DNA from: JAAYDS01 sp012729155 | GTDB taxonomy: Bacteria > Chloroflexota > Anaerolineae > UBA1429 | Direction: 5' to 3' | NCBI GenBank assembly: GCA_036774405.1 | Contig: DAIPBO010000006.1 | Span: forward strand, 1 to 64,000 | Length of the DNA: 64,000 nt | Part shown: piece by piece, positions 42,942 to 51,186 of the stretch | Position numbering within the stretch: position 1 is the stretch's first letter | Layout of the letters: every line of letters begins with the position of its first letter | Notes under the pieces: model-generated | The model's database searches: none | Seen by the model: only the letters and a program-made list of their open reading frames with translations | Told to the model about the DNA's origin: nothing | Translations under genes and position numbers: made by a program

Positions 42942-44645
42942 TCAGAGCGACAGGTCGCGCAGGCTCGAGCCACCGATGAACTCGCGCAACAGAGAGTTGT
43001 GCGGCACCAGGCTGGCATCGCACGAGCGGAGCCACCGTAAGAACGAGAGCAGCCGTCGTGCCTCAACCCACTCCATGGTGCCATGCGGCACGGTGCGCAG
43101 CAACGGCTCGGCATAGGGTCTGAGCACCGAGAGCTCGTACACCAAAGCGGTGTTGAACATCACATCGGCGTGCTCTTGATAGGGAAAGATGTAGCGCTCT
43201 TCGCCGCGCCGCACGCTGGGCCAGCGCGCGATGGTCATCTGTGCCGGATAGTTGCGATACTGAGCATCGCGAACCATGCGGCGCAAGAGGCGCGTGTCGG
43301 TGGTAGCGATGCGGTTGTGATGATCCAGGTTGAGCTGCGTCAGCGCCGAGGCATAGATGCGAAAGACGCGCTCGGGCGGCAGACCCTCGGCGAGCCTGGG
43401 GTTGAGACCATGGATGCCCTCGACGATGATGATCGCGTTGGGCGGCAGCTGCACTGTGCGGCCAGGCACATTCTTGCCGGTGCCAAAGTCGTACTGGCGT
43501 AGCGTCACCTCTCGGCCGGCCATCAGTGCCATGAGCTGTTCGACAAAGAGCCCGCGGTCGATGGCCTCTAGGCTCTCAAAGTCATACTCACCGTGCTCGT
43601 CGCGCGGCGTGAGCTCGCGGTCGACGAAATAGTCGTCCAACGCCACGGCAAAGGGCCGCGCGCCATTGACCATCAACTGCACCGCCAGACGCTTGGAGAA
43701 GGTAGTCTTGCCCGATGACGAAGGCCCGGCCACGAGCACAATGCGCGCCTCGGGCCGGCTGGTGATCTCATCGGCCACCTCGGCCAGCCGCTTTTCGTGC
43801 AGCGCCTCTGACACCAGGATCTCGCGGCGCAGGTCGTCGGCCAGCACGGCCTCGTTGAGCGAGCCCACATCCTCGACCCCCAAAATGCCCAGCCACTCGC
43901 CATACTCGCGAAAGACGCCCATCAGCTTGGGATACTCGCGGTGCGAGTGCAGCGGCAGCTGGTGCAGGTCATTGGTAAGACGTAAGATCATGCCAGGGGG
44001 ATAGTCCTGCAGCTCGAACCCGTTGAGCAGGCCGGCGCTCGGCAGCATATAGCCGTAGAAATAGTCCACATGGCCGCGCAGCCGGTAGACGCTCAGGTGC
44101 TCGTCCTCGCGATAGTCGAGCAGGCGCACCTTGTCGTCATATCCCTGGCTGGCAAAGAGCCGTCTGGCCTCGGCCGTCGAAAGCGTCAGCCGCTCGATCG
44201 GCTCCTCGGCAGCGATGATGGCGCGCATGCGCTCAGACACGGCCGAAAGCTCCTCGGGCGTGAGGCGTGCCCCTGCCAGCAACTGGCAGTAGAACCCACC
44301 CAGCGTCACCGAATGATCGACCCGCACGCGCACATTGGAGAACAGCTCGTGCATGGCCACGATCATCACGAACAGCAACGACCGTTGGTAGATCCGCAGA
44401 CCATCGGTGCTACGGGTGTCGACGGGCGTCACATCCACATCGCAGACAACGCGGTAGCTCAGCTCCTCGAGCTCGCCACCCACCAGCGCCGCCACCACCG
44501 GATACTGGGCCCGACGCTCAAAGGCCATCGCCATAAAGTCGGCCAGCGGCGTGCCCACCGGCCCCTCAAACACTCGTCCATCGCTCAAACGCACCTGCGC
44601 CGTACTGCGGGGTTGCGCCTCGCAGATCGCCATATCATGCCTCAC
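42942..44645 (-). CDS. Uridine kinase-like nucleoside kinase with N-terminal synthetase-like domain
   Basis: 567 aa. The C-terminal half is a phosphoribulokinase/uridine kinase fold: Walker A VAGPSSSGKTTFSKRLAVQL near residue 307, ALDDYFVDRELTPRDEHGEY, IIVEGIHGLNPRL. The N-terminal 250 residues resemble the TGS and second domains of threonyl-tRNA synthetase (VRLSDGRVFEGPVGTPLADF; HSREYPKLMGVFREYG). This architecture is known as an unassigned kinase in several phyla. It is coupled to the AraD-like gene by a 4-nt overlap, which hints at a sugar or ribonucleoside substrate. Confidence 0.85.
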   Translation of the reverse strand: MRHDMAICEAQPRSTAQVRLSDGRVFEGPVGTPLADFMAMAFERRAQYPVVAALVGGELEELSYRVVCDVDVTPVDTRSTDGLRIYQRSLLFVMIVAMHELFSNVRVRVDHSVTLGGFYCQLLAGARLTPEELSAVSERMRAIIAAEEPIERLTLSTAEARRLFASQGYDDKVRLLDYREDEHLSVYRLRGHVDYFYGYMLPSAGLLNGFELQDYPPGMILRLTNDLHQLPLHSHREYPKLMGVFREYGEWLGILGVEDVGSLNEAVLADDLRREILVSEALHEKRLAEVADEITSRPEARIVLVAGPSSSGKTTFSKRLAVQLMVNGARPFAVALDDYFVDRELTPRDEHGEYDFESLEAIDRGLFVEQLMALMAGREVTLRQYDFGTGKNVPGRTVQLPPNAIIIVEGIHGLNPRLAEGLPPERVFRIYASALTQLNLDHHNRIATTDTRLLRRMVRDAQYRNYPAQMTIARWPSVRRGEERYIFPYQEHADVMFNTALVYELSVLRPYAEPLLRTVPHGTMEWVEARRLLSFLRWLRSCDASLVPHNSLLREFIGGSSLRDLSL

Positions 44646-45289
44646 TTTTGGCCATACTGGGTGAGATAGCGCTCGTGCCCACGCACCACCTCGTCAGGTG
44701 GAATTTCGATAGGCTGCCCGAGCTGCAGTGCATAGTAAACCGTGCGCGCCACGTCCTCGGTCATCACTGCCGCCTTGACGGCGGCCATCACCGAGGCGCC
44801 CACGGTGAACACGCCATGGTTTTGCATCAGAATTGCGCAGCTAGCGCCGATCGAGCGCACGATCTCCTCGCCGATCTGCTCTTCGCCGATTTGTGCATAG
44901 GCTCCCACGGGGATCGGCCCGCCGAACTCGTCGGCAATGGCGGTGAGATAGACAGGGATGGGCCGGCCCACTGCGGCAAAGGCAGTGGCAAAGGTCGAAT
45001 GGGTGTGCACCACGCCCATCACATCGGGGCGGTGGCGATAGACATAGAGATGCGTGGGGGCATCGACCGAGGGACGCAGGTCGCCCTCGATCACCTGGCC
45101 GTCGAGATCGAGCACCACCATCTTTTCGGGTGTCAGCGCCTCGTAACGCACGCCGCTGGGCTTGATGACCACCAGGCCCGTCTCAGGATCGCGCCCAGAG
45201 ACGTTGCCGCTGGTCCAGGTGACCAGGCCAGAGGCGGGCAACAACAGATTGCCCTGGCACACGGCCTGACGTAGTTCGGGTAGTCGCAT
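44642..45289 (-). CDS. Class II aldolase, L-ribulose-5-phosphate 4-epimerase (AraD)-like
   Basis: 215 aa. Zinc ligands sit in VVHTHSTFATAFA (His-x-His) and the C-terminal MQNHGVFTVG; GNVSGRD and IKPSGV are phosphate-binding loops. The last residues, QYGQK, resemble the YYGQ end of AraD. Epimerase or aldolase activity on a pentulose or deoxy-sugar phosphate is expected; fuculose-phosphate aldolase is the alternative. ATG 45289 follows GGGAGGC. First gene of a pair with the nucleoside kinase. Confidence 0.82.
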   Translation of the reverse strand: MRLPELRQAVCQGNLLLPASGLVTWTSGNVSGRDPETGLVVIKPSGVRYEALTPEKMVVLDLDGQVIEGDLRPSVDAPTHLYVYRHRPDVMGVVHTHSTFATAFAAVGRPIPVYLTAIADEFGGPIPVGAYAQIGEEQIGEEIVRSIGASCAILMQNHGVFTVGASVMAAVKAAVMTEDVARTVYYALQLGQPIEIPPDEVVRGHERYLTQYGQK

Positions 45290-45301
45290 GATTTGCCTCC
45301 C

Positions 45302-45315
45302 TGCGCAGTTGCGCA
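45302..45315. promoter_or_regulatory. Candidate operator in the araD-like leader
   Basis: TGCGCA, 2 bases, TGCGCA: a direct and inverted repeat just downstream of the araD-like -10 box, suitable for a dimeric repressor. No regulator is encoded nearby. Confidence 0.35.
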
Positions 45316-45321
45316 CCAGTG

Positions 45322-45349
45322 ATTATGCCTGCGTGGCGGGCAGTGTCAA
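45322..45349 (-). promoter_or_regulatory. Promoter of the araD-like/kinase operon
   Basis: TTGACA (45344-45349), 16-base spacer, CATAAT (45322-45327) on the minus strand. Confidence 0.65.
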
Positions 45350-45369
45350 AAGGCCGCCGTCTGATCACA

Positions 45370-45399
45370 TTGCCACCCTGTCTATTAGGGTGGTAGAAT
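45370..45399 (+). promoter_or_regulatory. Promoter of the aldolase/dehydrogenase/ABC operon
   Basis: TTGCCA (45370-45375), 18-base spacer, TAGAAT (45394-45399) with TGG before it. Divergent from the araD-like promoter. Confidence 0.65.
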
Positions 45400-45428
45400 G
45401 CCCCCAACCCACCGACAAGGAGCCTTTT

Positions 45429-46313
45429 ATGCGCGAGATCAAGGGCATTGTGGTGCCGCTGGTAACTCCCTTCAACCGCGACGAGACGGTCAACGAGGCC
45501 GCCCTGCGGCAGATCGTCGACTATCTCGTGGCTGCAGGGGTGCACGGGCTCTTTCCGTCGGGCAGCCAGGGCGAGCTTTTCGCCCTCGACAAGGACGAGA
45601 AAAAGCGCACCATGGACGTGGTCATCGAGCAGAACAACGGCCGCGCCTTTGTGATGCCCTCGACCGGCGCGGTGACCACGCGCGAGAGCATCGAGCTGAC
45701 CCGATACGCCGAGCGCGCCGGCGCCGATGCCGTCTCGGTCATCACGCCCTACTTTATCAAGCCATCGCAAGATGAGTTGGTAGAGCACTTTTGCCGCATC
45801 GCCGACAGTGTATCGATCCCCGTGTTGGGCTATAGCAACCCCGACCGCACCGGCGTCACCCTCACGCCCGAGACGGTAGCGCGCATCAACCAGCAGGCGC
45901 CCAACTTTGGCGGCATCAAAGATTCGAGCGGCGACCTCTCGAACACCATGCGCTACATCGCCCTCTGCCCCCCAGGCTTTGTCACCTTCATGGGGCGCGA
46001 TACGCTCATCTATGCCGGCCTGACCTATGGCTGCGCCGGCGCCGTGGCGGCCACGGCCAACGTGGCCCCCGAGCTTGTGGTGGGCATCTACGAGGCCTAT
46101 CAGGCGGGCGACCTGCCCCTGGCGCTCGAGCGACAACGGCAGCTCGAGCCGCTGCGCCAGGCCTTTGCACTGGGGTCGTTCCCCGTAGTAGTCAAAGACG
46201 CCATGGAGCTGCTGGGCTTGCCGGCAGGCCCCTGCCGCGCACCCATCCGTTCGCTCACAGGGGCAGCACGCGAGCGGTTGATCGCCATCCTCAAGCAGAT
46301 GGGCAAGCTCTAG
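45429..46313 (+). CDS. DapA/NanA-family aldolase (dihydrodipicolinate synthase-like)
   Basis: 294 aa class I aldolase barrel. IVVPLVTPFNRDETVN, the pyruvate-binding GSQGELFALDKDEK (family GTTGE appears as GSQGE), YSNPDRTGVTL and Schiff-base Lys in FGGIKDSSGDLSN. The GSQGE variant and sugar neighbours argue for a keto-deoxy sugar acid lyase rather than lysine synthesis. AAGGAGCC precedes the ATG. First gene of a plus-strand operon with a hydroxyacid dehydrogenase (8 nt) and an ABC ATPase. Confidence 0.87.
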   Translation: MREIKGIVVPLVTPFNRDETVNEAALRQIVDYLVAAGVHGLFPSGSQGELFALDKDEKKRTMDVVIEQNNGRAFVMPSTGAVTTRESIELTRYAERAGADAVSVITPYFIKPSQDELVEHFCRIADSVSIPVLGYSNPDRTGVTLTPETVARINQQAPNFGGIKDSSGDLSNTMRYIALCPPGFVTFMGRDTLIYAGLTYGCAGAVAATANVAPELVVGIYEAYQAGDLPLALERQRQLEPLRQAFALGSFPVVVKDAMELLGLPAGPCRAPIRSLTGAARERLIAILKQMGKL

Positions 46314-46321
46314 GAGGCGCC

Positions 46322-47275
46322 ATGCTCAACTTTATGCTGATCGAGCCCATCCATGAGGCCGGCCTGCGTGTGCTGCAAGAGGCTGGCAGCGTGAGGATGG
46401 CCACCGGCGCTGATGAGGCCACCCTGGCGCGCGAACTGGCCGAGATCGACGGCCTGGTGATCCGCACCAAGGGGCGCATCACCCGTAGCCTGCTGGCGCA
46501 GACGCCGCGGCTCAAGGTGGTGGGGCGGCATGGCGTGGGCGTCGACAACATCGACCTGGCCGCGGCCACCGAGTTTGGCGTGCAGGTGGTCAACACGCCG
46601 CTGGCGGTCATCGAGGCCGTGGCCGAGCACACGCTGGGGCTGATGCTGGCCCTCTCAAAGCAGATCGTGTACATGCACGAGCAGTTGCGCCAGGGCGATT
46701 TCACGGTGCGCTACCGTGCTTCGGGCCGCGAGCTGCGCGGCCGGACTGTGGGCATCATCGGCTTTGGCAACATCGGGCGGCGCGTGGCACAGATCTGCCG
46801 TCTGGCGTTTGGCATGCAGGTGCTCTATTGCGATGTGCGCCGCGCGCCCGAGCTCGAGATCGAGCTGGGCGCCCGCCAGACGCCTCTCGACGAGCTGTTG
46901 GCCAACAGTGACTATGTAACCATTCACGTGCCGCTGCTGCCCGAGACACGGCACCTGATGAGCGCGCACGAGTTCGGGCTGATGCGCCGCGATGCCTTTT
47001 TCATCAACGCTGCGCGCGGCGAGGTGGTGGATGAGCAGGCGCTCTATGCAGCCCTGCACAATCGACAGATCGCCGGTGCGGGCATCGACGTCTTTGCGCA
47101 AGAACCCACGCCCGCAGACAACCCACTGCTCAAACTCGACAACATCGTCTTTACGCCGCACGCCGCCACCGCCACCGAAGAGTCGCTGCGCGACATGGCG
47201 CTCGTGGCGCTCGACGTGGTGCGCGTGGCGCGCGGCGAGCCGCCGGCCCATCCCGTCAACCGTCTCGGCGGCTGA
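46322..47275 (+). CDS. D-isomer-specific 2-hydroxyacid dehydrogenase
   Basis: 317 aa. NAD-binding GIIGFGNIGRRVAQICRLAF near residue 145, catalytic Arg in FINAARGEVVDEQAL and Glu/His in DVFAQEPTP with FTPHAAT. Close in layout to the short form of phosphoglycerate dehydrogenase (no ACT domain), but glyoxylate or hydroxypyruvate reductase is equally possible, and the linked aldolase would yield pyruvate plus an aldehyde or keto acid. The ribosome site AGGAGG overlaps the preceding stop region. Confidence 0.88.
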   Translation: MLNFMLIEPIHEAGLRVLQEAGSVRMATGADEATLARELAEIDGLVIRTKGRITRSLLAQTPRLKVVGRHGVGVDNIDLAAATEFGVQVVNTPLAVIEAVAEHTLGLMLALSKQIVYMHEQLRQGDFTVRYRASGRELRGRTVGIIGFGNIGRRVAQICRLAFGMQVLYCDVRRAPELEIELGARQTPLDELLANSDYVTIHVPLLPETRHLMSAHEFGLMRRDAFFINAARGEVVDEQALYAALHNRQIAGAGIDVFAQEPTPADNPLLKLDNIVFTPHAATATEESLRDMALVALDVVRVARGEPPAHPVNRLGG

Positions 47276-47295
47276 GCTAGCCCAGGGAGGTCTCT

Positions 47296-48531
47296 ATGGC
47301 AGAGATACGACTCGAGAGCGTCTCCAAGGTGTTCACCAGCCTGGGCATCAAACTGCCCTTTGGCGAGCCAGGTGTGCGCCGTTCGATGGGGGACTTCAAA
47401 GACCAGGCGTTTGTAGAGCGCGTCGCCGCACAAGAGACGGCCAGCTCGCGGGGCGCTGGCCCCGTCAAGGCGCTGGACGACCTCTCTCTCATCATCCATG
47501 ACGGCGAAACGCTGGCCATCGTGGGGCCCTCGGGCTGCGGCAAAAGCACGCTGCTGCGCGTCGTGGCCGGTCTCGAGCCGCCCGATAGCGGCCGCGTGCT
47601 GTATGACGGGCAAGACATGGCTGACGTCAAACCGCGCGACCGCGGCATCGGCATGGTGTTTCAGAACTATGCCCTCTATCCACACATGAAGAGCGAGGGC
47701 AACCTGGGCTTTTTCTTCAGGGTTCGCCGCCGCCCCGATGAGGAGATGATGGAGCGCATTCGCATCACCTCCGAGATTATGGGCATCGGCTTTGACCAGT
47801 TGCTGGCGCGCAAGCCGGGCACACTCTCGGGCGGACAGCAGCAGCGCGTGGCCATCGGGCGCTGCATCGTGCGCGATCCGAGCCTGTTCCTTTTCGACGA
47901 GCCCCTGTCGAACCTTGACGCCAAACTGCGCACCGCCACCCGCATCGAGATCAAGCGGCTGCTGAACCGCTTTCACATCACAGCCATCTACGTCACCCAC
48001 GATCAGACCGAGGCCATCACTCTGGGAGATCGCATCGCCGTGATGCGTGATGGACGCATCGAGCAAATCGGCACCTATCAAGAGATCGTGAGCGACCCCA
48101 ACAGCAGCTTTGTGGCCGGCTTTCTGGGGTTGCCGCCCATGAACATCTTGCCCGGGTGGGTGGCCAACGGCAAAGGCGCCATCACAGGGCCTATGGGCAC
48201 AGTGCCCTTACCCGCAGAGGTGGCCGCGCGCGTCGAGCCACAGCAAGAGATCACCATCGCCTTTCGCAGTGCCGACGCGCGCCTGGTCGCTGCCGAGGAG
48301 CCGATCGCTGCCGACACCATCGCCATCCCCGCCGAGGTGATCAACGCCGAGCCCGACTTTGCCCAGCGGCACCAGCTCGTCAACGTCGAGGCCGGAGGGC
48401 GCTTTTTCGGCGTGGCGCTCCCCCTTGACGAGCCGATCAACGCCGGTTGGCGCGTGCAGGCGCTGGTGCCGCATGCCGCCGCGTACTTTTTCGACAGCTA
48501 TTCAGAGCTGCGCATCCGCCCCGACGCCTGA
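47296..48531 (+). CDS. Sugar-type ABC transporter ATP-binding protein (MsmK/UgpC-like)
   Basis: 411 aa. Walker A GPSGCGKSTLLRVVAG, signature LSGGQQQRVAIGRC, Walker B LFLFDEPLSNLDAKL, H-loop YVTHDQTEA and a C-terminal TOBE/OB regulatory domain as in MalK-type shared ATPases. Unusual: about 45 extra residues (19-60, including GVRRSMGDFKDQAFVERVAA) between the first strand and KALDDLSL. No permease or binding protein is adjacent, so it may energise several sugar importers encoded elsewhere. GGGAGG precedes the ATG; a terminator follows. Confidence 0.92.
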   Translation: MAEIRLESVSKVFTSLGIKLPFGEPGVRRSMGDFKDQAFVERVAAQETASSRGAGPVKALDDLSLIIHDGETLAIVGPSGCGKSTLLRVVAGLEPPDSGRVLYDGQDMADVKPRDRGIGMVFQNYALYPHMKSEGNLGFFFRVRRRPDEEMMERIRITSEIMGIGFDQLLARKPGTLSGGQQQRVAIGRCIVRDPSLFLFDEPLSNLDAKLRTATRIEIKRLLNRFHITAIYVTHDQTEAITLGDRIAVMRDGRIEQIGTYQEIVSDPNSSFVAGFLGLPPMNILPGWVANGKGAITGPMGTVPLPAEVAARVEPQQEITIAFRSADARLVAAEEPIAADTIAIPAEVINAEPDFAQRHQLVNVEAGGRFFGVALPLDEPINAGWRVQALVPHAAAYFFDSYSELRIRPDA

Positions 48532-48536
48532 AACCA

Positions 48537-48564
48537 AAGAGCCCGCGCCTGAGCGCGGGCTCTT
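48537..48564. terminator. Bidirectional terminator after the ABC ATPase gene
   Basis: Perfect 12-bp stem (AAGAGCCCGCGC with GCGCGGGCTCTT), loop CTGA, between convergent genes. Confidence 0.75.
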
Positions 48565-48583
48565 ATCCACGTGCCTCGCGAGG

Positions 48584-49912
48584 CTAGACGCCGACGCCCA
48601 CAGCCGTTCGTTCAGCGGCCGCGTTCTCTGCGGCCGCGTTCTCCGCGGCCGCGACCGCGATACCCTCTTGCTCATCCACCCGGCTCAAGAGCAGCGCCCC
48701 AACCACAAAAAAGACGATCAGAGAGACGATGCCCACGCGCCCGCCGCCGCCCAGCGCCCCTGCCACCGCAAACAGCAGCGGCCCGGCGATGCCGGCGAAC
48801 TTGCTCGAGATGTCGTAAAAGCCAAAGAACTCGGCCGAGCGGCTCTTGGGGCACATGGCGCCGAATAGAGAACGACTGAGAGCCTGACTGCCACCCTGCA
48901 CCGTGCCAACCATGCCTGCCAACACCCAAAAGTGCCAGGCCTTGCTCATGAAATAGCCGGCGATGGTAATGACAGTGTACACCATCAGCGCCAAATAGAT
49001 GGAGCGTTTGGTGCCCAGCCGCCTGGCCAGTCGCCCAAAGAGCAGCGTCAGGGGGATGCCCACGATCTGCGTCAGCAACAGGGCACCGGCCAGGTCTCCC
49101 GTGCCGATGCCGATCTCGGCGCCATAGATGGTGGCCATCTTGATGATGGTGCCGATGCCATCGGCATACACCCAAAAAGCGATCAGAAAGACGAACAGCT
49201 GCCGATAGCGCTTGATCTCGCGAAACGTCTGTGCCAGCCGTTGAAAGGCCTCGCGCACCGGCGCCGTGCGCACCTGCGTGGCCGCAGGCGGCTCGGGCAC
49301 ATGGCGAAACAGCGGCACCGAGAAAAGCGCCCACCACACCGCTACGCTCAAGAACGAGGCCCGCACGGCCGCGCCACTGTCGCGAAAACCAAAGGTCTCT
49401 GGCATCAGATACCAGAGCAGGTTGACGGCCAGTAGCAGGCCGCCACCCAGGTAGCCCATGGCAAAACCACGCGTTGACACCTGATCGATCTCATCATCAT
49501 GGGCCACGTGCGGCAGCAACGAGTCGTAGAAGACGTTGGCGCCCGAGTTGCCGATGCTCGCCAGGATGTAGAGGATCACCGCCCACAGCCAGTCGCCCTG
49601 GCCGATGAACACTAGCAGCGCCGTAAACACGATGGCCGGCACCAAAAAGCCGAGCAGAAAGCGCTTCTTTGCGCCGGTATAGTCGGCGATGGCGCCCAGA
49701 ACCGGCCCCAGCACGGCCGCCACGATCATCGCAAGAGAGACGCCATAGCCCCAGATCGATGTGGCGCGGCCAGCGGGCAAGCCAGCCGCAGCAACCGTCG
49801 AAAAGTAGGGCGGCAGTAGCGCTGCCATAATGGTGGTGGCGAACGCCGAGTTGGCCCAGTCATACATGCACCAGGCGTTGACGACCTTGCGGTGGAGCCG
49901 ACTTGCGTCCAT
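48584..49912 (-). CDS. MFS transporter of the UMF1/Atg22-like family
   Basis: 442 aa, about 12 transmembrane segments. The start VVNAWCMYDWANSAFATTIM and the loop YDSLLPHVAHDDEIDQVS are hallmarks of UMF1 (unknown major facilitator) proteins. The C-terminus ends in three A-A-E-N-A-type repeats encoded by a 15-bp tandem repeat. ATG 49912 has AGAGGT upstream. Substrate unknown; amino-acid efflux is proposed for eukaryotic relatives. Confidence 0.88.
   Translation of the reverse strand: MDASRLHRKVVNAWCMYDWANSAFATTIMAALLPPYFSTVAAAGLPAGRATSIWGYGVSLAMIVAAVLGPVLGAIADYTGAKKRFLLGFLVPAIVFTALLVFIGQGDWLWAVILYILASIGNSGANVFYDSLLPHVAHDDEIDQVSTRGFAMGYLGGGLLLAVNLLWYLMPETFGFRDSGAAVRASFLSVAVWWALFSVPLFRHVPEPPAATQVRTAPVREAFQRLAQTFREIKRYRQLFVFLIAFWVYADGIGTIIKMATIYGAEIGIGTGDLAGALLLTQIVGIPLTLLFGRLARRLGTKRSIYLALMVYTVITIAGYFMSKAWHFWVLAGMVGTVQGGSQALSRSLFGAMCPKSRSAEFFGFYDISSKFAGIAGPLLFAVAGALGGGGRVGIVSLIVFFVVGALLLSRVDEQEGIAVAAAENAAAENAAAERTAVGVGV
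48615..48655. repeat. Short tandem repeat in the UMF1 gene end
   Basis: 15-bp unit GCGGCCGCGTTCTCT repeated about 2.7 times with one substitution, adding in-frame A-A-E-N-A units to the transporter tail. A copy-number-variable site is plausible. Confidence 0.75.
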
Positions 49913-50080
49913 CTGCGTACCTCTTGGCGGTGAGCTCGCGGTCGATGACGAACACCTAGCAAGACAGAGCAATTCTAGAAAGCGAGGCAGGTGCCGTCAA
50001 GGCGTAATCCGAAGTTGTAGCCTCGCGACGGGCTCTTGACGCACCCCAAAGATAGAAGCAGCCAGCTAGCTCTTCTTATA

Positions 50081-50098
50081 GCTGCTGCTGCTGCTGCT
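50081..50098. repeat. (GCT)6 triplet run in the 49913-50265 spacer
   Basis: Six GCT units. The preceding AGCAG-c-CAGCTA can fold with TAGCTGCTGCT (about 50057-50091), followed by TTTTT, giving a possible plus-strand hairpin of unclear role. Apart from this and the promoter at 50204, the 353-nt spacer holds nothing I can assign. Confidence 0.6.
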
Positions 50099-50203
50099 CT
50101 TTTTACTCTAAATCACGGCCCCAAAAGCCGGCTGTGAGGCACTTTACGAAGACGCGGCCCGATATTCGTCCCAGGGAGTGCTTACGCCGCCAGATGCGTC
50201 GCG

Positions 50204-50232
50204 TTGGCGTGGGCCGCCCCTGGCGCTATAAT
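50204..50232 (+). promoter_or_regulatory. Promoter of the gene at 50266
   Basis: TTGGCG (50204-50209), 17-base spacer, TATAAT (50227-50232). The ribosome site lies in a small palindrome (GGGTAGCTACCC). Confidence 0.75.
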
Positions 50233-50265
50233 GGGGAGCGTCAACTCGTCAGAGGGTAGCTACCC

Positions 50266-51186
50266 ATGGAGTTTCGGCCCGACCGACGCGCCGGCATCAT
50301 CGCTGGCCTGGTCATTTTGGTGACGATCGTCAGCATCCAGGGGCTGGTGTTGGCCAATGTGCTGCGGCAGGGCCCAGGGCTAGGCCAATACCTTACCGCT
50401 GTGCTCTTTGTGATGACCTTGCCGGCGCTGGCCCTGTGGGCGCACTATTTCTATGAACTCGTCACGCTCACATATCGGCTCGACCGTGGCAAGCTGGTGA
50501 TTCGTTCTGGCTGGCTCGAGCGCACGGTGCCACTGCGCTTGATCGAGCGTCATGTGGCCGGCGCCGAGGTGGCTGCCGGGGCCCAGTTCCACGGCATCGC
50601 CTGGCCTGGCTTTGGGCACGGACACCTGCATCTGCGCAATGTGGGCCGCGTGCGCGTCTACAGCACGGCTCCGCTAGAGCGCCATCTCATCCTCGTTTGC
50701 CAGCAGCCACCCGATGGTGAGATCACCGAGGCCGACCTCTCGGTGGCCATCTCACCGCGCAACCCAGCCCAGTTCATCCGCGCCCTCGAGACGCGCCGCC
50801 AGATAGGCCCCCTGCATGCGCCCGAGCCAGCCCTCGAGTGGCATGGGCCAGGGGCCTGGCCGGTGTGGCGCGACGGCCTCTTTTGGGCGTTGGCGCTGGC
50901 GGCTGTGGTGCTGGGGATCGCCCTCTACGGCCTGCTGGCGCTGCGCTATGACCAACTGCCCACGCGTTTGCCATTGCACTATGGCGCCGACGGCCTGGCC
51001 GACCGCGTCGACCTGAAGCAGTATCTGCTGGTGGTGCCCGCCATCGGCACCCTGGTGACGGCCATCAACGGCCTGCTGGCGCTGCTACTGCACCGCCGTC
51101 AGCGCCTGATTGCCCTGCTGCTCAACGGTGGCTCGGTGGGCATCGTGGCGCTGTTGTGGGTGGCGCTGGCGGGGTTGGTCTATTGA
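50266..51186 (+). CDS. Membrane protein with PH-like and DUF1648-like parts
   Basis: 306 aa. Two N-terminal transmembrane helices (about 12-30 and 42-60) lead into a soluble beta-rich segment (LTYRLDRGKLVIRSGWLERT, like bacterial PH domains). The C-terminal part has two or three helices around LPTRLPLHYGADGLADRV, a DUF1648-type loop. Possibly a membrane sensor or shape protein; no function is known. The stop overlaps the next start (TGATG). Confidence 0.65.
   Translation: MEFRPDRRAGIIAGLVILVTIVSIQGLVLANVLRQGPGLGQYLTAVLFVMTLPALALWAHYFYELVTLTYRLDRGKLVIRSGWLERTVPLRLIERHVAGAEVAAGAQFHGIAWPGFGHGHLHLRNVGRVRVYSTAPLERHLILVCQQPPDGEITEADLSVAISPRNPAQFIRALETRRQIGPLHAPEPALEWHGPGAWPVWRDGLFWALALAAVVLGIALYGLLALRYDQLPTRLPLHYGADGLADRVDLKQYLLVVPAIGTLVTAINGLLALLLHRRQRLIALLLNGGSVGIVALLWVALAGLVY

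Noticed and set aside
50057..50105. GCT-run hairpin as a terminator
   Set aside because: No plus-strand gene ends nearby (the last one is closed at 48564), so a terminator role lacks a gene to serve.
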